Source: Azadirachta indica (Eukaryota > Streptophyta > Magnoliopsida > Sapindales > Meliaceae). Taken from it: a stretch of DNA of 64,000 nt. Positions 29,329-41,771 of this stretch are shown piece by piece. Numbering within the stretch: the first letter of the stretch is position 1; every line of letters begins with the position of its first letter. The notes beneath the pieces are model-generated. The model was not told where the DNA came from. It searched no databases and saw only the letters and a program-made list of their open reading frames with translations. Position numbers and translations under genes: made by a program. The stretch spans positions 7,290,457 through 7,354,456 of the forward strand of contig CM040442.1 in assembly GCA_022749755.1 (NCBI GenBank), read 5' to 3'.

Positions 29329-29919
29329 AGGGATGACAAAATTTTTCGTGGGGATTCACTCCCAACGGGGGAGAATTCAGATAAATTTACGGTGAATGGG
29401 GCGGAGAATGGAAAGAAATTAATCTCTAATTTATTAATGGGACAAGATTGGTTTATCTCTCTCTATCCCACCCCCACTCCATTTCCCATTAAAAATAATA
29501 TAAATATATTATAGTTTATAAATTAAAATTTTATTTATATATGTAAATATAATTTTATATTGTAATTTCTAAAATTATATATTATAATTAAATGTAATTA
29601 GTAATAAAAAATTATGAAGTCATGAATTAATGTTATAAAGAATAGAATGTTATAAATAAAAATTAAAAAGACTCTATATTGTGTTTTCAATAATATATTA
29701 ATAATATTTTTATTTAAGTTAATTAAATTATTATATTATTAAAATTAATTTATAAAAATAATATAAAATGGAGAATTAATACAGGGATAGGAAACTCATT
29801 CCCCGTGTGGGAATTCTTCATCCCCATTCTATTAAATTTAGTGAGGAATGAGGGTTAAAATAAAAAACGGGGTGGGGAATGGTGCCTCCCCACCCTCACC
29901 CCGTCCTATTACCATCTCT
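29329..29919. mobile_element. MITE-like element with imperfect inverted ends
   Basis: The left end AGGGATGACAAAAT and the right end (reverse complement AGAGATGGTAATAG) form imperfect terminal inverted repeats of about 14 bp. Subterminal G-rich and C-rich patches mirror each other (GGGGGAGAATTC near 29368 against GAATGAGTTTCC near 29790), with an AT-rich centre. Flanks ATTAAAAT (left) and AATTAAAAAT (right) could be an approximate 8-bp target duplication, as in hAT-type elements. A related end recurs near 50338. Confidence 0.5.
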
Positions 29920-30699
29920 AATTAAAAATAAAACCAACAAATAAACAAAAAACACTCTCGACTTTTTCCTTGACATAAAAACGTTATTTTAATGTTGTTA
30001 GTAGAATATTTAATAACGATATTCGAAAGAACCACTTAATTTTTGTTATTTCTCCTCTTAATTTAAGCAGACGGAAAAATCATTGTTCTCTTTATTTATT
30101 TAATTTCAGCTTTCGTTTCCCTTCTTTCTATAATTTGTTTTCCTTTATCTTTTTATATTCTATCTCCTACCTATAGAAACTGACAAAACTAATTTTATCA
30201 ATTTTTTTATTAAGTTAAAGTTTTTTATTTTTTTGAAAAATAGAAATAAATGTTTTGAAAAGGATAAAATGAGTGTGACGTGGACCTATGTTTCACATCA
30301 AATGAAACCCCACTTTGACATAACATATATTTATTATGTAAAAAGAATAAATTTTACATAAATATATTATGTTATTCAAGAACATATGTTATATCAGTTA
30401 TTTACATGTATGTTGGAGTTACTATTTTGTGACTTTCTTGTAATTCTACATTGTAATTGAATAAAAGTATGCTGCAAAAATAAACCCTTTTTTTTAATGT
30501 TTTTATGATTATGAGGAGCAATTATTTATTTGTTGGTAATCAATTTTTAACTAATTTATACTAAAATATAAGAAGGGCTCACTTCAACTTTTTATCCAAT
30601 TTTTTAATTTTAAAACAATTAGAAAAGTATAATTATTTATATGTTTGTCACTAATTTTTAACTGTCATAGAACAATTAAATAAAAAATATATAAAAAGA

Positions 30700-31475
30700 A
30701 ATAAAAAAAGTGATTGTCCCAATTGTGATGGGCCATTCAGGTGTAACTGGACCGACTGAGAACTGACTCGTTATCCATCCACTGACAAGAGCGAGAGGTA
30801 GTCGCTGCTCTGTGAAACCAGCCTGACGCGGTCCCCTCCACTTTAAGAATCGAGTGATCCAGGCCTTCGCCTGGTCCACACGATTCACTCCCTACTTGGA
30901 TTGGGCGAGCAAGTATCAAATCCCAGCGGGCCCAACCTGAATATCTCAACCAACGTTCAATCACTCTGTTGCCCCTCTCGGTTACAGGCTCGCGTTACTG
31001 AGCCCGGCGACAGCGAGGTCCACCAAAATTAGTTATCTATAGGAATATATTCTTGGGCTTAACCGATGTGGGATAGGAAGTTGCTTCTACAGTGTCATAT
31101 TTGTAAATATTTTAATCGAATTCTTGGTTGAAAACCAGGTCATTTATGCTCATTGCTACATTTGGAATGCTATCATAAGAGGACGAGCTGTGCTACTTTA
31201 TGTTCTTTCACGGTTGATTTCTTATTGGAGCAGCCAATAATTAAAGATTGATGTGAATTATGGTATAATTCAAGAAAAAAAATCAGAATAGGCTGCAAAG
31301 AAGTTGAGAAAAAACCCGTTAGAATGGAGGAGAAATAGTTCATATTTATGTAATATTTTTAAGAAAAAATTAAATAAAAATAGAAATATAAATACCATCT
31401 TCCTTGATAATGACAAAACCAGCCCTAGAGATAAAAAGAAATTGAATGAGAGGGGTTTAGAGTTGGAGGTGCTCC
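30700..31475. repeat. Dispersed repeat, copy C
   Basis: This is the counterpart of copy B, in the same orientation, starting AAAAAAAGTGATTGTCCCAATTG. It shares GACGCGGTCCCCTCCACTTTA, CGTTACTGAGCC, GATGTGGGATAGG near 31064, GAATTCTTGGTTGAAAACCAGG near 31120 and AGAGGGGTTTAGAGTTGGAGG near 31448. The two copies lie about 2.4 kb apart with the MITE-like element between them. Confidence 0.8.
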
Positions 31476-34400
31476 GATCAATGGTAAAATTGCAGCTTTT
31501 AGTTTGACCATAAATGCTTCTATTTCTATACCTCAAATTTACTATTCTTATGAAAAATCAAACAATGTTACGAAAGAATATTAAAAAATGAACCTATAAA
31601 TTGACTCAAACTAGAAGAAGAAGATACAAAATTATTTAATTCTTACAGCAAATCTTGGTCTGTCTCTACATTTTCCCATGCACATATACATACGAACAAG
31701 CCATGAAACTCCTCACTTGCTCCAATATCACAAACTTGTACTTCCAAAGCATGAAGATATATCATAAAGAGATCATGATAGCATACTTTCTTTGTCTTAT
31801 TTCTTCTTGGGATTTTCTCTTCCAACTTTCTCTTTCTTTCTTTCCCATTTACCAAGAGAGAAAACCCTAACACTTTCGCGTGCATGCTTTTACTTCACTC
31901 TCTTACATATTTTCTTGGGAAAACCCCATATTTTCCTTTCTTCCAAAACCTCTTCCCTCTGTAGTAAGAGTGTGTTTAGAGAGTTATAGACCGACATTCT
32001 TTTTTGTCCCTACCGAATGTTTACTTCAAATATCAAAATAAGAGAAACCCCACTTCCTCCAACGCCTTGAAAATTTCCCAAAAGAAGCCAACAACAACAT
32101 TATTCAATGCAGATATACTCTTAGTTTTATGTGTTTTTTGGTTAGGTTTTGCATGTAATAATAATTATTATTATAAGAAATTAAAATAGGAATAATATTA
32201 TGGACCACTGATCATTACTGTGCTCGTATATCAAAGGTGTTTGACATTGTGTTTGCCGTTTATTGTGTTAACTAAGGAAGAGATCGAGCTACATTGTTTT
32301 GTATGCAATGCAATTCATTTTGAATTTTAAATTAAACATCGGTTTTTCCAATTGTCCCAATTGTTTATGCATAAACATCATCACAGGTCAGTCTTAAAAC
32401 TTTATACTATATGCTCTACAATGCGTAATTCATATGATACAAGTAGAGCCTAAGAATATGGTAATTAACTATCATTGAAACCATTCAATTATGTTCCTTA
32501 ATTATCATCTTTAAACTATCAAACTATAGAGTTTAGTTTTAGTAATGAACCAATTTTGGATTGATTTAAAGTCTCCAAAGTAATTAGCCTAACAATCGTG
32601 GTATATAAGTTTAAAGTATATTTTATTAAATATTTCATAATACACTTATATTTTAACTGTATATACTTATAAATACTATTTATACTTTAGAGATACATAT
32701 AAAGGAGAATGTCTGATACCTTCTTATTTTTAAACCTAATCCTTCATTATTCTGTAAATTTTAATTAATATCTCATTATCCACTGTGTGATACTAAAAAA
32801 ATATAACTTTTAATCATAACGAAAATAAATAAATGATAAGATATTAATCAAAATTTAAGAGATGATAAAATATTAAATCTAAAATCATAAAAATATCAGG
32901 CATTTACTCTAGATGTAAATGAAAAAAATCTTCTTATATCTCTCTTTAATTATCTCTCACTGTAACCATCAAGGTTTGTCCTAACGGTGAAAACACATGT
33001 TTCTCCTCAAAGTGCATTCGACTCCTACCAACTACGATCAGTACAAATTTTCTATATTGTGTGAAAATATCTCAAAATTTCTACATAAATACTTCTCTCT
33101 AAAGAGATAATTTTTTCTTATGTTAGGTGAAATTATTCTAAAATTTTTATATAAATATTTTTTTTAATGATGATAAATCTTTGCATGCTGAATGTGTCAT
33201 AGATATTGAACTTCTCAATAAAAATAAATTTATGATAAAATATTACTAAAGTTATAAAATAATGGCATTGTAATATTAAAAATATATATATATATATTAC
33301 ACAGTGTTTTTCTAAATTTTATTTTCTATAATAAATTCATTAAGAGTCTATGCACAATACACTAACTCTTTACGAAACGCAGTGTTTAGGTGCAAATCTA
33401 TGGGCCTACACGACACCTACGGTTGATTGTACATAGCATCTAAAACCCTAGCTCCGTTCTCCGTTACGCCACCCCTAAAGATTACAATCATATCATATCA
33501 ATTAAATTTCCAGAGATTTTCTGCCCCAATTAATAACCACAATCAAAAGACCAACCCCCGGCAAATTAAAAAAACCCCGTGGGGCCAGGCCAGTTACGAG
33601 TGACTGACATGATCAAGACCGTTCATATATCAACATACGCCATCATCAAATCAGATCATAACCGCCACTTACATAACGGTCCGTTAAGTGATGCCACACA
33701 GTTATTCCGCTGTACTGGAGCTACAACCGAGCACGTCAACATTGCATGCAAGCAAAACAAAAATAAATTAAAAAAATAAAATAAATGGAAAACACAGTAT
33801 CGAATACTAGCTGTAACGAAGCTAATCAGTCAAATTTGTCAAACAATCTTTTCCCTTGACGACACCGTGACGATCAAATCCTCGAGATTATACACTCTTA
33901 ATGCCAACCAATTCTTTCTTTCCTTTATTTTCTTTCCTTTATTACCCTTCTCATTTCTTTTGATAACATATATGTCCCCGTCGTGTACTTGGTGGGTTTG
34001 TGTCAATCAAGAACAGTAGGGGTATTTTTAAGATTTTATATACTGTAGTTCAGGAGCTATCTGGAGATAAATGAGATCATCCACCGTTGAAACGGGTCAT
34101 ATCACAGGGTTCTTTTTTGGAATTGTGTAAAGACAGTCTTGTCCTTGTTAATCTTATTCAAGCCAATCCAATTTTAACGTAATTTGATGCAATTAAAATT
34201 TTCTTAATTTTGATTAAAATGATAAATTCATCCAATGGTCTCGCTTGTCACATTTTGTTTTAAAAAAAAATTAGATAGAAATTGAATCCAATCCATAAAT
34301 TTTTAATCAATCAAATACTTTTAATTATACTCCAATTGATCATTAATAAAATATAAAATAATTCTATTTTATTTTCAATATTTTTATTAAAAAATAAGTA

Positions 34401-34629
34401 CAAATAATTCACATTAAATTATAGGGGTATTTTCGATAATTGGGATGCGTATGTCCCTCCTGCCAAGGGAGGACGTGCATGTAAATCAAAAATAGGGATT
34501 ACGGTCTCATCAAAAATAAATAAATAAATAATTGAGAGAAGAAACATATTTATTTCTTCAATAAAATCATACTATAATAATTATTATCAATTAATTAATT
34601 AAAACCCAAATTAATTAAATTAAATCCTG
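31476..34629. other. Gene-free region upstream of the ERF gene
   Basis: A pyrimidine-rich stretch near 31790-31990 includes a telo-box-like AAAACCCTAACA at 31861. A second promoter-like patch at 33400-33480 has TGGGCC and AAAACCCTAGC close together, but no long frame follows either. The remainder is AT-rich spacer; its right end is the ERF promoter. Confidence 0.45.
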
Positions 34630-34637
34630 TATATAAA
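34630..34637 (+). promoter_or_regulatory. TATA box of the ERF gene
   Basis: TATATAAA sits 44 bp before the ATG at 34674, implying a very short 5' leader of roughly 10-20 bases. Confidence 0.65.
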
Positions 34638-34673
34638 CTGACCACACGTTCAGTTTTTCATCAACCTCCATAA

Positions 34674-35630
34674 ATGTCTGTCTCTTCTTCTCCGTTCGAC
34701 GATATGCAGCAGCAGAACCCCAGAACTCTACACACCGTTCCGTTCTTCTCCATGCCCGAGACGTACCAAACAGCCGAAACTTTTGGCCTCTTCACCGAAA
34801 TTCCATGTCTTCATAGGCCTATTGTTAACGCCAACTTCTCATTTTCTTCGCTTCCTGCTCTAAACCATCTCTACCCACCTCATAATTTTCTTAGCTTGAC
34901 CGATATATCGGGCGATTTCTATGCCTCTGACGTCGTGAACCAAGAATCTCAACCCGAAACGAAAAGCGAAACACCGTTACTTAAGTTGGTGAACAAGAAC
35001 AAAACTGTATCCGAGACCGAAACTGAAAGTGATAGTCCTCCAGTTCTCGATGGAATCGCTGCAGTAGTTGGCCTCGATGTTCTTTTCGGAACCAAAACCG
35101 ATAACAAAGCCAAAACTTCAGACTCTGTCGAGAAACATATCGGGTCGAGTAACGCAAACAATGAAGAAAAACCTAGCGGAAAAAATAGTATCCCAGTGCA
35201 GAAGAACTACAGAGGGGTGAGAAAGAGGCCGTGGGGGAGGTGGTCGGCAGAGATACGTGACCGCATAGGGCGGTGCCGCCACTGGCTCGGCACGTTCGAC
35301 ACGGCGGAAGAAGCGGCGCGTGCGTATGATGCAGCGGCGAGGCGTTTGAGAGGTTCAAAAGCAAGGACCAACTTCGAAATCCCATCAGTTTTGCCGCTTT
35401 CATCACCCTCTTCATCTTCTTCCTCTACCGAAGTGAAGAAAGCGAAAGGGAAAATCAACAGCGGGAAGAAGTGTTCTGTGGTGACTTCTGTAGCTCATTT
35501 GTTCTCAGATATTAACAGTGTTAATGGCTTTGAAGCGAAAGGAAATGGTAATAGAAACGTGGAGCTTGATCTGAAGCTTGGTGTTGGGTTTGCAGATCGA
35601 AATAGTGCTCCTCCGTCAATGGCGGTTTAG
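34674..35630 (+). CDS. ERF084: AP2/ERF transcription factor, ERF084-like, with a C-terminal EAR-type motif
   Basis: This is a single-exon gene of 318 residues. One AP2/ERF DNA-binding domain spans about 178-236: [19 protein letters not shown], then [17 protein letters not shown] and [12 protein letters not shown]. The Ala and Asp positions are those of the ERF rather than the DREB subfamily, so binding to GCC-box-like sites is expected. The flanks are low in complexity: an acidic Ser/Glu stretch near 92-125, a Ser run at 243-251 and a basic patch near 254-266. The C-terminal [12 protein letters not shown] (LDLKLG at 298-303) fits an LxLxL EAR repression motif, so a repressor role is a reasonable inference. 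The start is the first ATG after the TATA box. The name rests on remembered similarity and on position next to the At1g80570-like gene; other ERF group VIII members are possible. Confidence 0.9.
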   Translation: MSVSSSPFDDMQQQNPRTLHTVPFFSMPETYQTAETFGLFTEIPCLHRPIVNANFSFSSLPALNHLYPPHNFLSLTDISGDFYASDVVNQESQPETKSETPLLKLVNKNKTVSETETESDSPPVLDGIAAVVGLDVLFGTKTDNKAKTSDSVEKHIGSSNANNEEKPSGKNSIPVQKNYRGVRKRPWGRWSAEIRDRIGRCRHWLGTFDTAEEAARAYDAAARRLRGSKARTNFEIPSVLPLSSPSSSSSSTEVKKAKGKINSGKKCSVVTSVAHLFSDINSVNGFEAKGNGNRNVELDLKLGVGFADRNSAPPSMAV

Positions 35631-38600
35631 TGCTCTCAAGCAGACATGTTGCCACCGATATGTCAGTAGTTTTTCTTCGCTTTTTTGGTGTTTAAGCTCT
35701 AGTTTCATGCTCATGGGATTAGCGTGTTAGCTCTGCATGTGCATGCAAGGAAGCAGAACTTAGCTTTAATACTAAATACTTGCATATATAGGTTATATTA
35801 AATGTCCCAGAGTTTGAAACTATGAAGATAAATATATAGCAGTAATGAAACTAAATGCAAATATTTTGTGCTATAAACAATCTTTCTCTTGATTTCGTAC
35901 ATAAAAATCTATGGGTTCATCTTCTATGGCTATGAAAAAATTTACTGTAAGTCCAAATTTTGCAGAGATTTTGGAGCTTTGAATGTATGAACAATGGCGA
36001 TGCGGGTAACTCGATCTTTCTCCGCATGCATTACATGCATCGAGTTGTGGAACAGTGAAATCAGTGTCATAAGTCCAGTCAAGGGAGACTTACTGACATA
36101 GCTAGCTAACTTTAACTGTTTAAACTTTTGAAGCTAATAGCTGGCAATAGTGAGGTAGATATGGATGATCAAAGCAAATTCTGCAGTGTGCTATCTAGTT
36201 CTGTGGATTGCTTTGAATTCTAGCTGGTACGAACACACAGTCAACTATTTTCTCCATGCATTTTGTTGCCAAAAACGAGTGTACAGTTGAGAAAAATAGG
36301 ATCTTCATTATTGTCAAAGAATAAAAGCTTTACAAGCAAAGACTGAAGAGGCTAAAAGGGAGCAATTAGGTTTAGGGTTTTGAAAGTCGCCCATGAAAAG
36401 CGCAGGGTGCGATTGTGTATAACATTTATATAAGTAATTGACTGATGGTGATCATGGCTTTTTATGCTGACATAATTTGTTCAGAGAATGCAATTGATTG
36501 GCCCAAAGATGAGAGTGTAGTACGCCATCTCTGGACCGAAGAGAAGATATCTTAATTTCTTCGGGGTCTGCTCCATTGCTCAAATTAAATCCAAGGGAAA
36601 TCATTTCTTTCTTATTACTGTTCTGAGACGTCAGTGACAGTATGAGTCATTATATGGATAAGAATGAATGATAGATTTGTAGTTTACTGAGTGAAAAACA
36701 CTTTTAATTAAGACTGGTTTTCAAATCAATTTAATATAATGGAACATCTCGAGGTAATCAAGTGCGCTTCAATGGCTATCCTCTCAGTTAGCTTGATCGA
36801 GCTTGAGTTGTTCATTTAAACAAACCAGAGATTTTCGGTTTCTGTCTTAATTTTCTCACACTTTCTTAAATTTTCTCTCTGATCAATCAAATAGTGATTT
36901 ATTTATAGGATTTTAGAAATACGAATATGCATGGATGATTGATTACAGCGACAACTCGCGGCCCCTTTTTTTTGACCTTTTTTTTTAAAGTGGACATTAT
37001 ATAGTATAATTAATTATACATCGATTAATTAACTAAATTGTGTATAATTTATTTAAAGTATTATCACATTCCTCTCCCTAAGATTTACCATAATATCACT
37101 TAAAAGGCATAGTTACAAAACTAATCACTTACTACTCCTTATTTAATAGAATTTGTTATACTTGCAAATTTATCTTTAATGAGTCAAATAAAATAATAAT
37201 ATTATAGTCCCTAAACATTGGTGAAACAGCAAATTATGACTGATTTATAGATATTAACAAATTAACTTCTATTATCTATACTGTTAATAAAATTTTATAC
37301 AATTATTTATTTATCCTGATTAGATAAATAAGAATTCAGAAAACTTTCTTAAATCATATTAACTACATACAAAAGAGAGATATAAAGTCATTTAAACTCA
37401 CATGAATTGCAAAATCTATTAATATATCTGTCTGTATTTTATCTTCATAGTAAATATTTGATAAGTGTGAAATTATATATGATACAAATATAATAAAAGT
37501 GTATAATATATGTTTATAATATAATAAGAATACTTATATTTTAAAATATCCATAGATATCTGTACAAAATATTTGTTTTACCATTTTTTACAAATTCTGT
37601 TATCAAAATAACGTCAGTTTATGCTTAAAAAAAATACAATGGACTCTAAATCATATTTTAATTCTTAATTTTATCATTAATTTATATTTCTACTCTTAGG
37701 TCTAAATCATAGATTTTAAATTTTTAATACTACTAAAAATACTTTGAAATAGTGAAAAATTTTAATTAATTAATTTTAAATTTGTAATTGTACATTTGTA
37801 TTACATGGGATATATTAAATTTTATCTTTAATTTTAGAAATAATTAATTAGATCAATTAATTTTTGACAACAATATACGTATTTATGTGCATATTATTGT
37901 TATTCATATGTTACAATTTATTACAATAATTTGCTTGAAAATTTAGTTTGTATTATTTATTGTTCTTGTTAGTTAGTTCTTTTCTTTTGAAATTTTACTA
38001 ATATTTATAAATTTTTTAGATTTTATTTTTTAGTATTTTATTTTGATTGGAGGAAGTTTTAATAAATTTTTGTTAAGTTTTTATAATTTTATGGATTGTT
38101 ATAATTACTAAATTAAAATTTTATATTGTTAGAATTATTTGTATTTTTTAAAATTTTAATATGATATTAATTTTTAATTATTAAAATTATTCGTGTTTTC
38201 TAGGATTTTAATATGATATTAACATTTTAATTTAATTTATTACTACTGTATATTAATTTGTTATAGTTAAAATTTTAATGGTCAATTTTTGGTTTTATTC
38301 TTAATTTTAATATGATGTAGCTTTGTGATAACAATATGGACTAATTTATTAAAATCAAATAAATTATATTCTAACTTATTGTTTATCTAAAGTTTAAGGA
38401 TCAAATGTCGTTATCTTAAAATGAATTTAAAATAATCTATTAAATTTATAGTTTTGCCCCTTGACCCCATCAAATTGTTATATCAATAAAATAAAGTAAG
38501 GGTAGTAAATAATTATTTTTATAAAGATATCTTGAAAGTGATATTATGCGGAATGTGAGAGGAGGAATGTTATAATACTTTAATTTATTTTATTAATTTA

Positions 38601-39539
38601 ATACAGTACATCTATTAATTAACTAAACTAATCACATTAATTTGGTTGTTATCATAAAATCTGATAGGTACTCTTAATTTTCAAAAAATTAATTATTTAA
38701 TTATTTACCCTTCCATGCTAGTTAATATATCGATTATAAAATATAAATATAAATCTAATTCTATTTTATTAAATGTTTGTATGGATTTATTTTTCACCTC
38801 AATTTACGTATAAAATTTTTTTTAATATTAATTTTTAGAAAAATTTTAAGGATGATTTATTAATCGTCGGATACAGAAGCAAGTAGATGCAGCAAGTGAG
38901 AACAGCAGTACACGTGCGAAGCACCTGCTGTGGCAGCTGGGAATGACAGTTTTTAGCAGAAAAAAACGTGTAAGTTACAGTGAGAACTTCCGGAATTCAA
39001 ATATGTAGCTGATGAGCTTTCTCTTAATTCACTTGCTTAATATTTATTTAATTTAATTTAATTCAATTAATTATTAGACGGTTGATTTTGGAAATAGAAG
39101 TTGTAAGTGAAAGTCTTTCTATTGATAATTGACATTTAATACTTTGATATTATAACAGTTAAAACCTATTTAATACTGTTTTTAACTTTTTTCAGTGACA
39201 TGTTACAATCAAATAGATATTTGTCCATATCAATATTTGACATAAATTTTGGTGTAACATATGGCCCATCAATAGCCAATTTTACTCTTAAAACTGGAAA
39301 AAAAAAAGAAAAAGAAAAAAAGCATCAACCATTTTTCTCTTTAAAATTCTTTGAGATCAGTAACAAAAAATTTACCACATGCAGTATTTTAATTAAATAC
39401 GAATATAATAAATAATCATATATTAATGATGCCTTTGTTTTTAATGTATTTAGTAAAAATAAATGTTAATAATTATTAATAACTTAATTTTATTATTTAT
39501 TGTTAGAAATGTTGTAGGTAAACAAACTTGTTTTAGCCG
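35631..39539. other. Long AT-rich spacer downstream of the ERF gene
   Basis: The first few hundred bases are the ERF 3' region. The rest, especially 37000-38860, is very AT-rich. A short less AT-rich island at 38870-39000 carries a CACGTG at 38911-38916 with nearby CACCTG and CAGCTG E-box cores. No gene is supported. Confidence 0.5.
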
Positions 39540-39765
39540 TTAATATATATCTTGTGGAGTTGAATTTGTTTGTGGGCTTGGGCTTAATTAAAGTATCAGG
39601 GGACAGTTGGGCCAGTATGTGCTTTAAAAATTTGAGACAACATTGGGCCTAGAATTTGGCCCATAATTTAAATTCACTACCCGACAAATTCTCAATCAAT
39701 AGAGTTCAATTTGTTTGATTCTACTGAAATGCCTTGCCCTTCCAGCTCTGGAAGAGATTACAGTA
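39540..39765 (+). promoter_or_regulatory. Orphan promoter-like segment with a candidate first exon
   Basis: Several site II-like cores (TGGGCT, TGGGCC and its complement GGCCCA) occur between 39573 and 39662. They precede ATGCCTTGCCCTTCC at 39729, which encodes MPCPSSSGRDY and is followed by a good splice donor (ACA|GTAAGT) near 39762, with a TTTTAGGGTTC motif just beyond. Site II arrays usually mark housekeeping genes. I could not find convincing downstream exons, so this may be a relic or an unrecognised gene. Confidence 0.35.
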
Positions 39766-40904
39766 AGTTCGCCTTCGATTTTAGGGTTCATCTCCTATAC
39801 TTTATTGCTCTTATATACAATCTCCAACCCTTCCAAATACAAACAGATACAGTATAATCACAGCACAAATGGAAAATCTTTCAAAGCAATATGAGTTGTA
39901 AAGACTATCTTAAATACACAAGTCTCGATTATTTGAGGAGGTCTGCAATCATCCGTCATACCAGTTGCTAAGATTATCCTAAAAGCTGATTTTATATGAG
40001 TTGTGAAGACTATTTTGGACGTTAGGTTTGAACTTACCGACGTCGCGGATGAGGAAGAACGTGCCGTGTTGAATGAATCTAGTTGTATATATAATTCAAT
40101 CCAGAAACACACATGCTCTTCACCACCTTCTACCAATGGATTGAAAGACCTGCTTTCTGAATCATATTTTCTTGAATCTGTTCAAGTTTGCAGGTCTTTA
40201 AACTCCATTACCCACATCAACAAATAAGCAACCCTGAATTTGTGGAGGACGTTGTTGTTAATTTGGGTTAAAAGCATGGCTTTCCCTACTACACTCATGC
40301 CATAGAAGTACCCACAATCTCGTCTTCTTCCTCTGCCATCATGATCAGCATCTGCTTCCAGGGCTCCTGCATCGAGAACTAGCATTTATTGGTGAAGAGG
40401 AGGAGAAGTGTTATGGTTGGAAAAAGGAGAGAAAAGTTAGGTGCAAGTAGTTTTGAGGAGGATGTGTGGTGGGTGGTGGTGGTGGTGGTGGATATGTTCG
40501 AGGAGATTGCAGTTGAACAGTTAAAGTAGGTTGAATAAGCATATACATATATTTTAATTTTGTCGTGTGAAAGGGGTGAAGAGCATCAGATTCTCAGCTG
40601 CATGTTTATTTAATCTTCACTCTTTTTAATTTATGCAAAGTCTATCCATCTGTGGCTGTCTTTGAAGAATCCTATGCTTGATATGAAATGACCTGTAATT
40701 TCCAAGAAGATGACTTTCCTCATTACATTTCAAAGGCATATGATAAAAGTCTTACGGGTTGGTTAGGCCAGATGAAGCTTCCAGGAAGGAAACTTCAACT
40801 TTGGTAAATAAGAACTCTTCTGAGCCCAAATGCACTACGATCTGTGCTTATCCATGGGTGTCAATTGAGTGGTGCTACATTCCCACCTTTGATTTTCTTT
40901 TTTA

Positions 40905-40938
<34 letters not shown>

Positions 40939-41771
40939 TTTTGGGAAAGATGATAACATTTGAATTTTTTCAAAAAAAGGAGAAATGAGGCAAATTTTGG
41001 AGTAAATTTTTGTGGCCCAATAACATTAAAGAGCATCATACTTTTAGTAGCTAGTTCCCTAGTCATTTTCCAAATGCCAATTACATCCTGAACTTCACAT
41101 GTACGGATAGGATTACAAGCAAAACCATGTTGCAAGAATAAAAACCAAAAAGAAGCTCCTTGTTATTTAATTTCCCTGATAAGAAGTGTCATTATTGTCA
41201 CATGGAGACAACCCATATATGTCTCAGAATCAGATTGCTATTCACAATAAATTAAGAATCAACACAAAAAAAGTGAAAAAGGAAAAGCAACAGCTTAAGA
41301 TAAAGACAAGCACGGAAAAACTACATTGAAAATAAAAAAGATTAATTGAAAGTAGCCAAACATGTGATTAACTATATAATAATTACACCTCTGTTAATAT
41401 TTCCTAAAACCAAAAAACAAGAAAAGAAAAAAAAGAAGGAATGAGGGTTGACCCCAAAGAATCTTTGACAATTGTAGAAATCTGCGAAAAAAAAGAATCT
41501 GACTGTATCTATGTTAGGATTTCTACATTACCCCCAGTACCTTCCATGTACTTAAAAAACAGGAGACTTTCTGCAACTAGGTTACACGGTGAAGGTAATC
41601 TGTCTCTTTGGTAATTACAATAACTCAACTTGCGATATAGTTAGTACTTGGAACTGCACCGTTATGTATTATTAAGCATAAGTATTGCTGTTGGAGATCT
41701 CACTTCTGCTTAATTACGGCAAAAAAAAAAAAAGAAAGAAAGAAAGAATACCAATATACATCTGATACTAC
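39766..41771. other. Region of uncertain content before the coiled-coil gene
   Basis: A 74-codon frame at 40003-40227 and a 67-codon antisense frame at 40182-40385 look somewhat coding in composition but match nothing I know. The first could be a decayed or missed exon of the candidate at 39729. The sequence GAGTTGT(A/G)AAGACTAT occurs twice, near 39893 and 39999. The right end is the 3' flank of the minus-strand gene. Confidence 0.35.
40907..40938. repeat. (ATT)n microsatellite
   Basis: This is a run of about ten TTA/ATT units flanked by T-rich sequence. Confidence 0.95.

Noticed and set aside
30676..30964. Minus-strand frames inside repeat copy C, similar to 28002-28190 in copy A
   Set aside because: The frames share sequence because the repeats do. 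They contain no domain, and copy B does not keep the frame, so there is no sign of selection for a protein.
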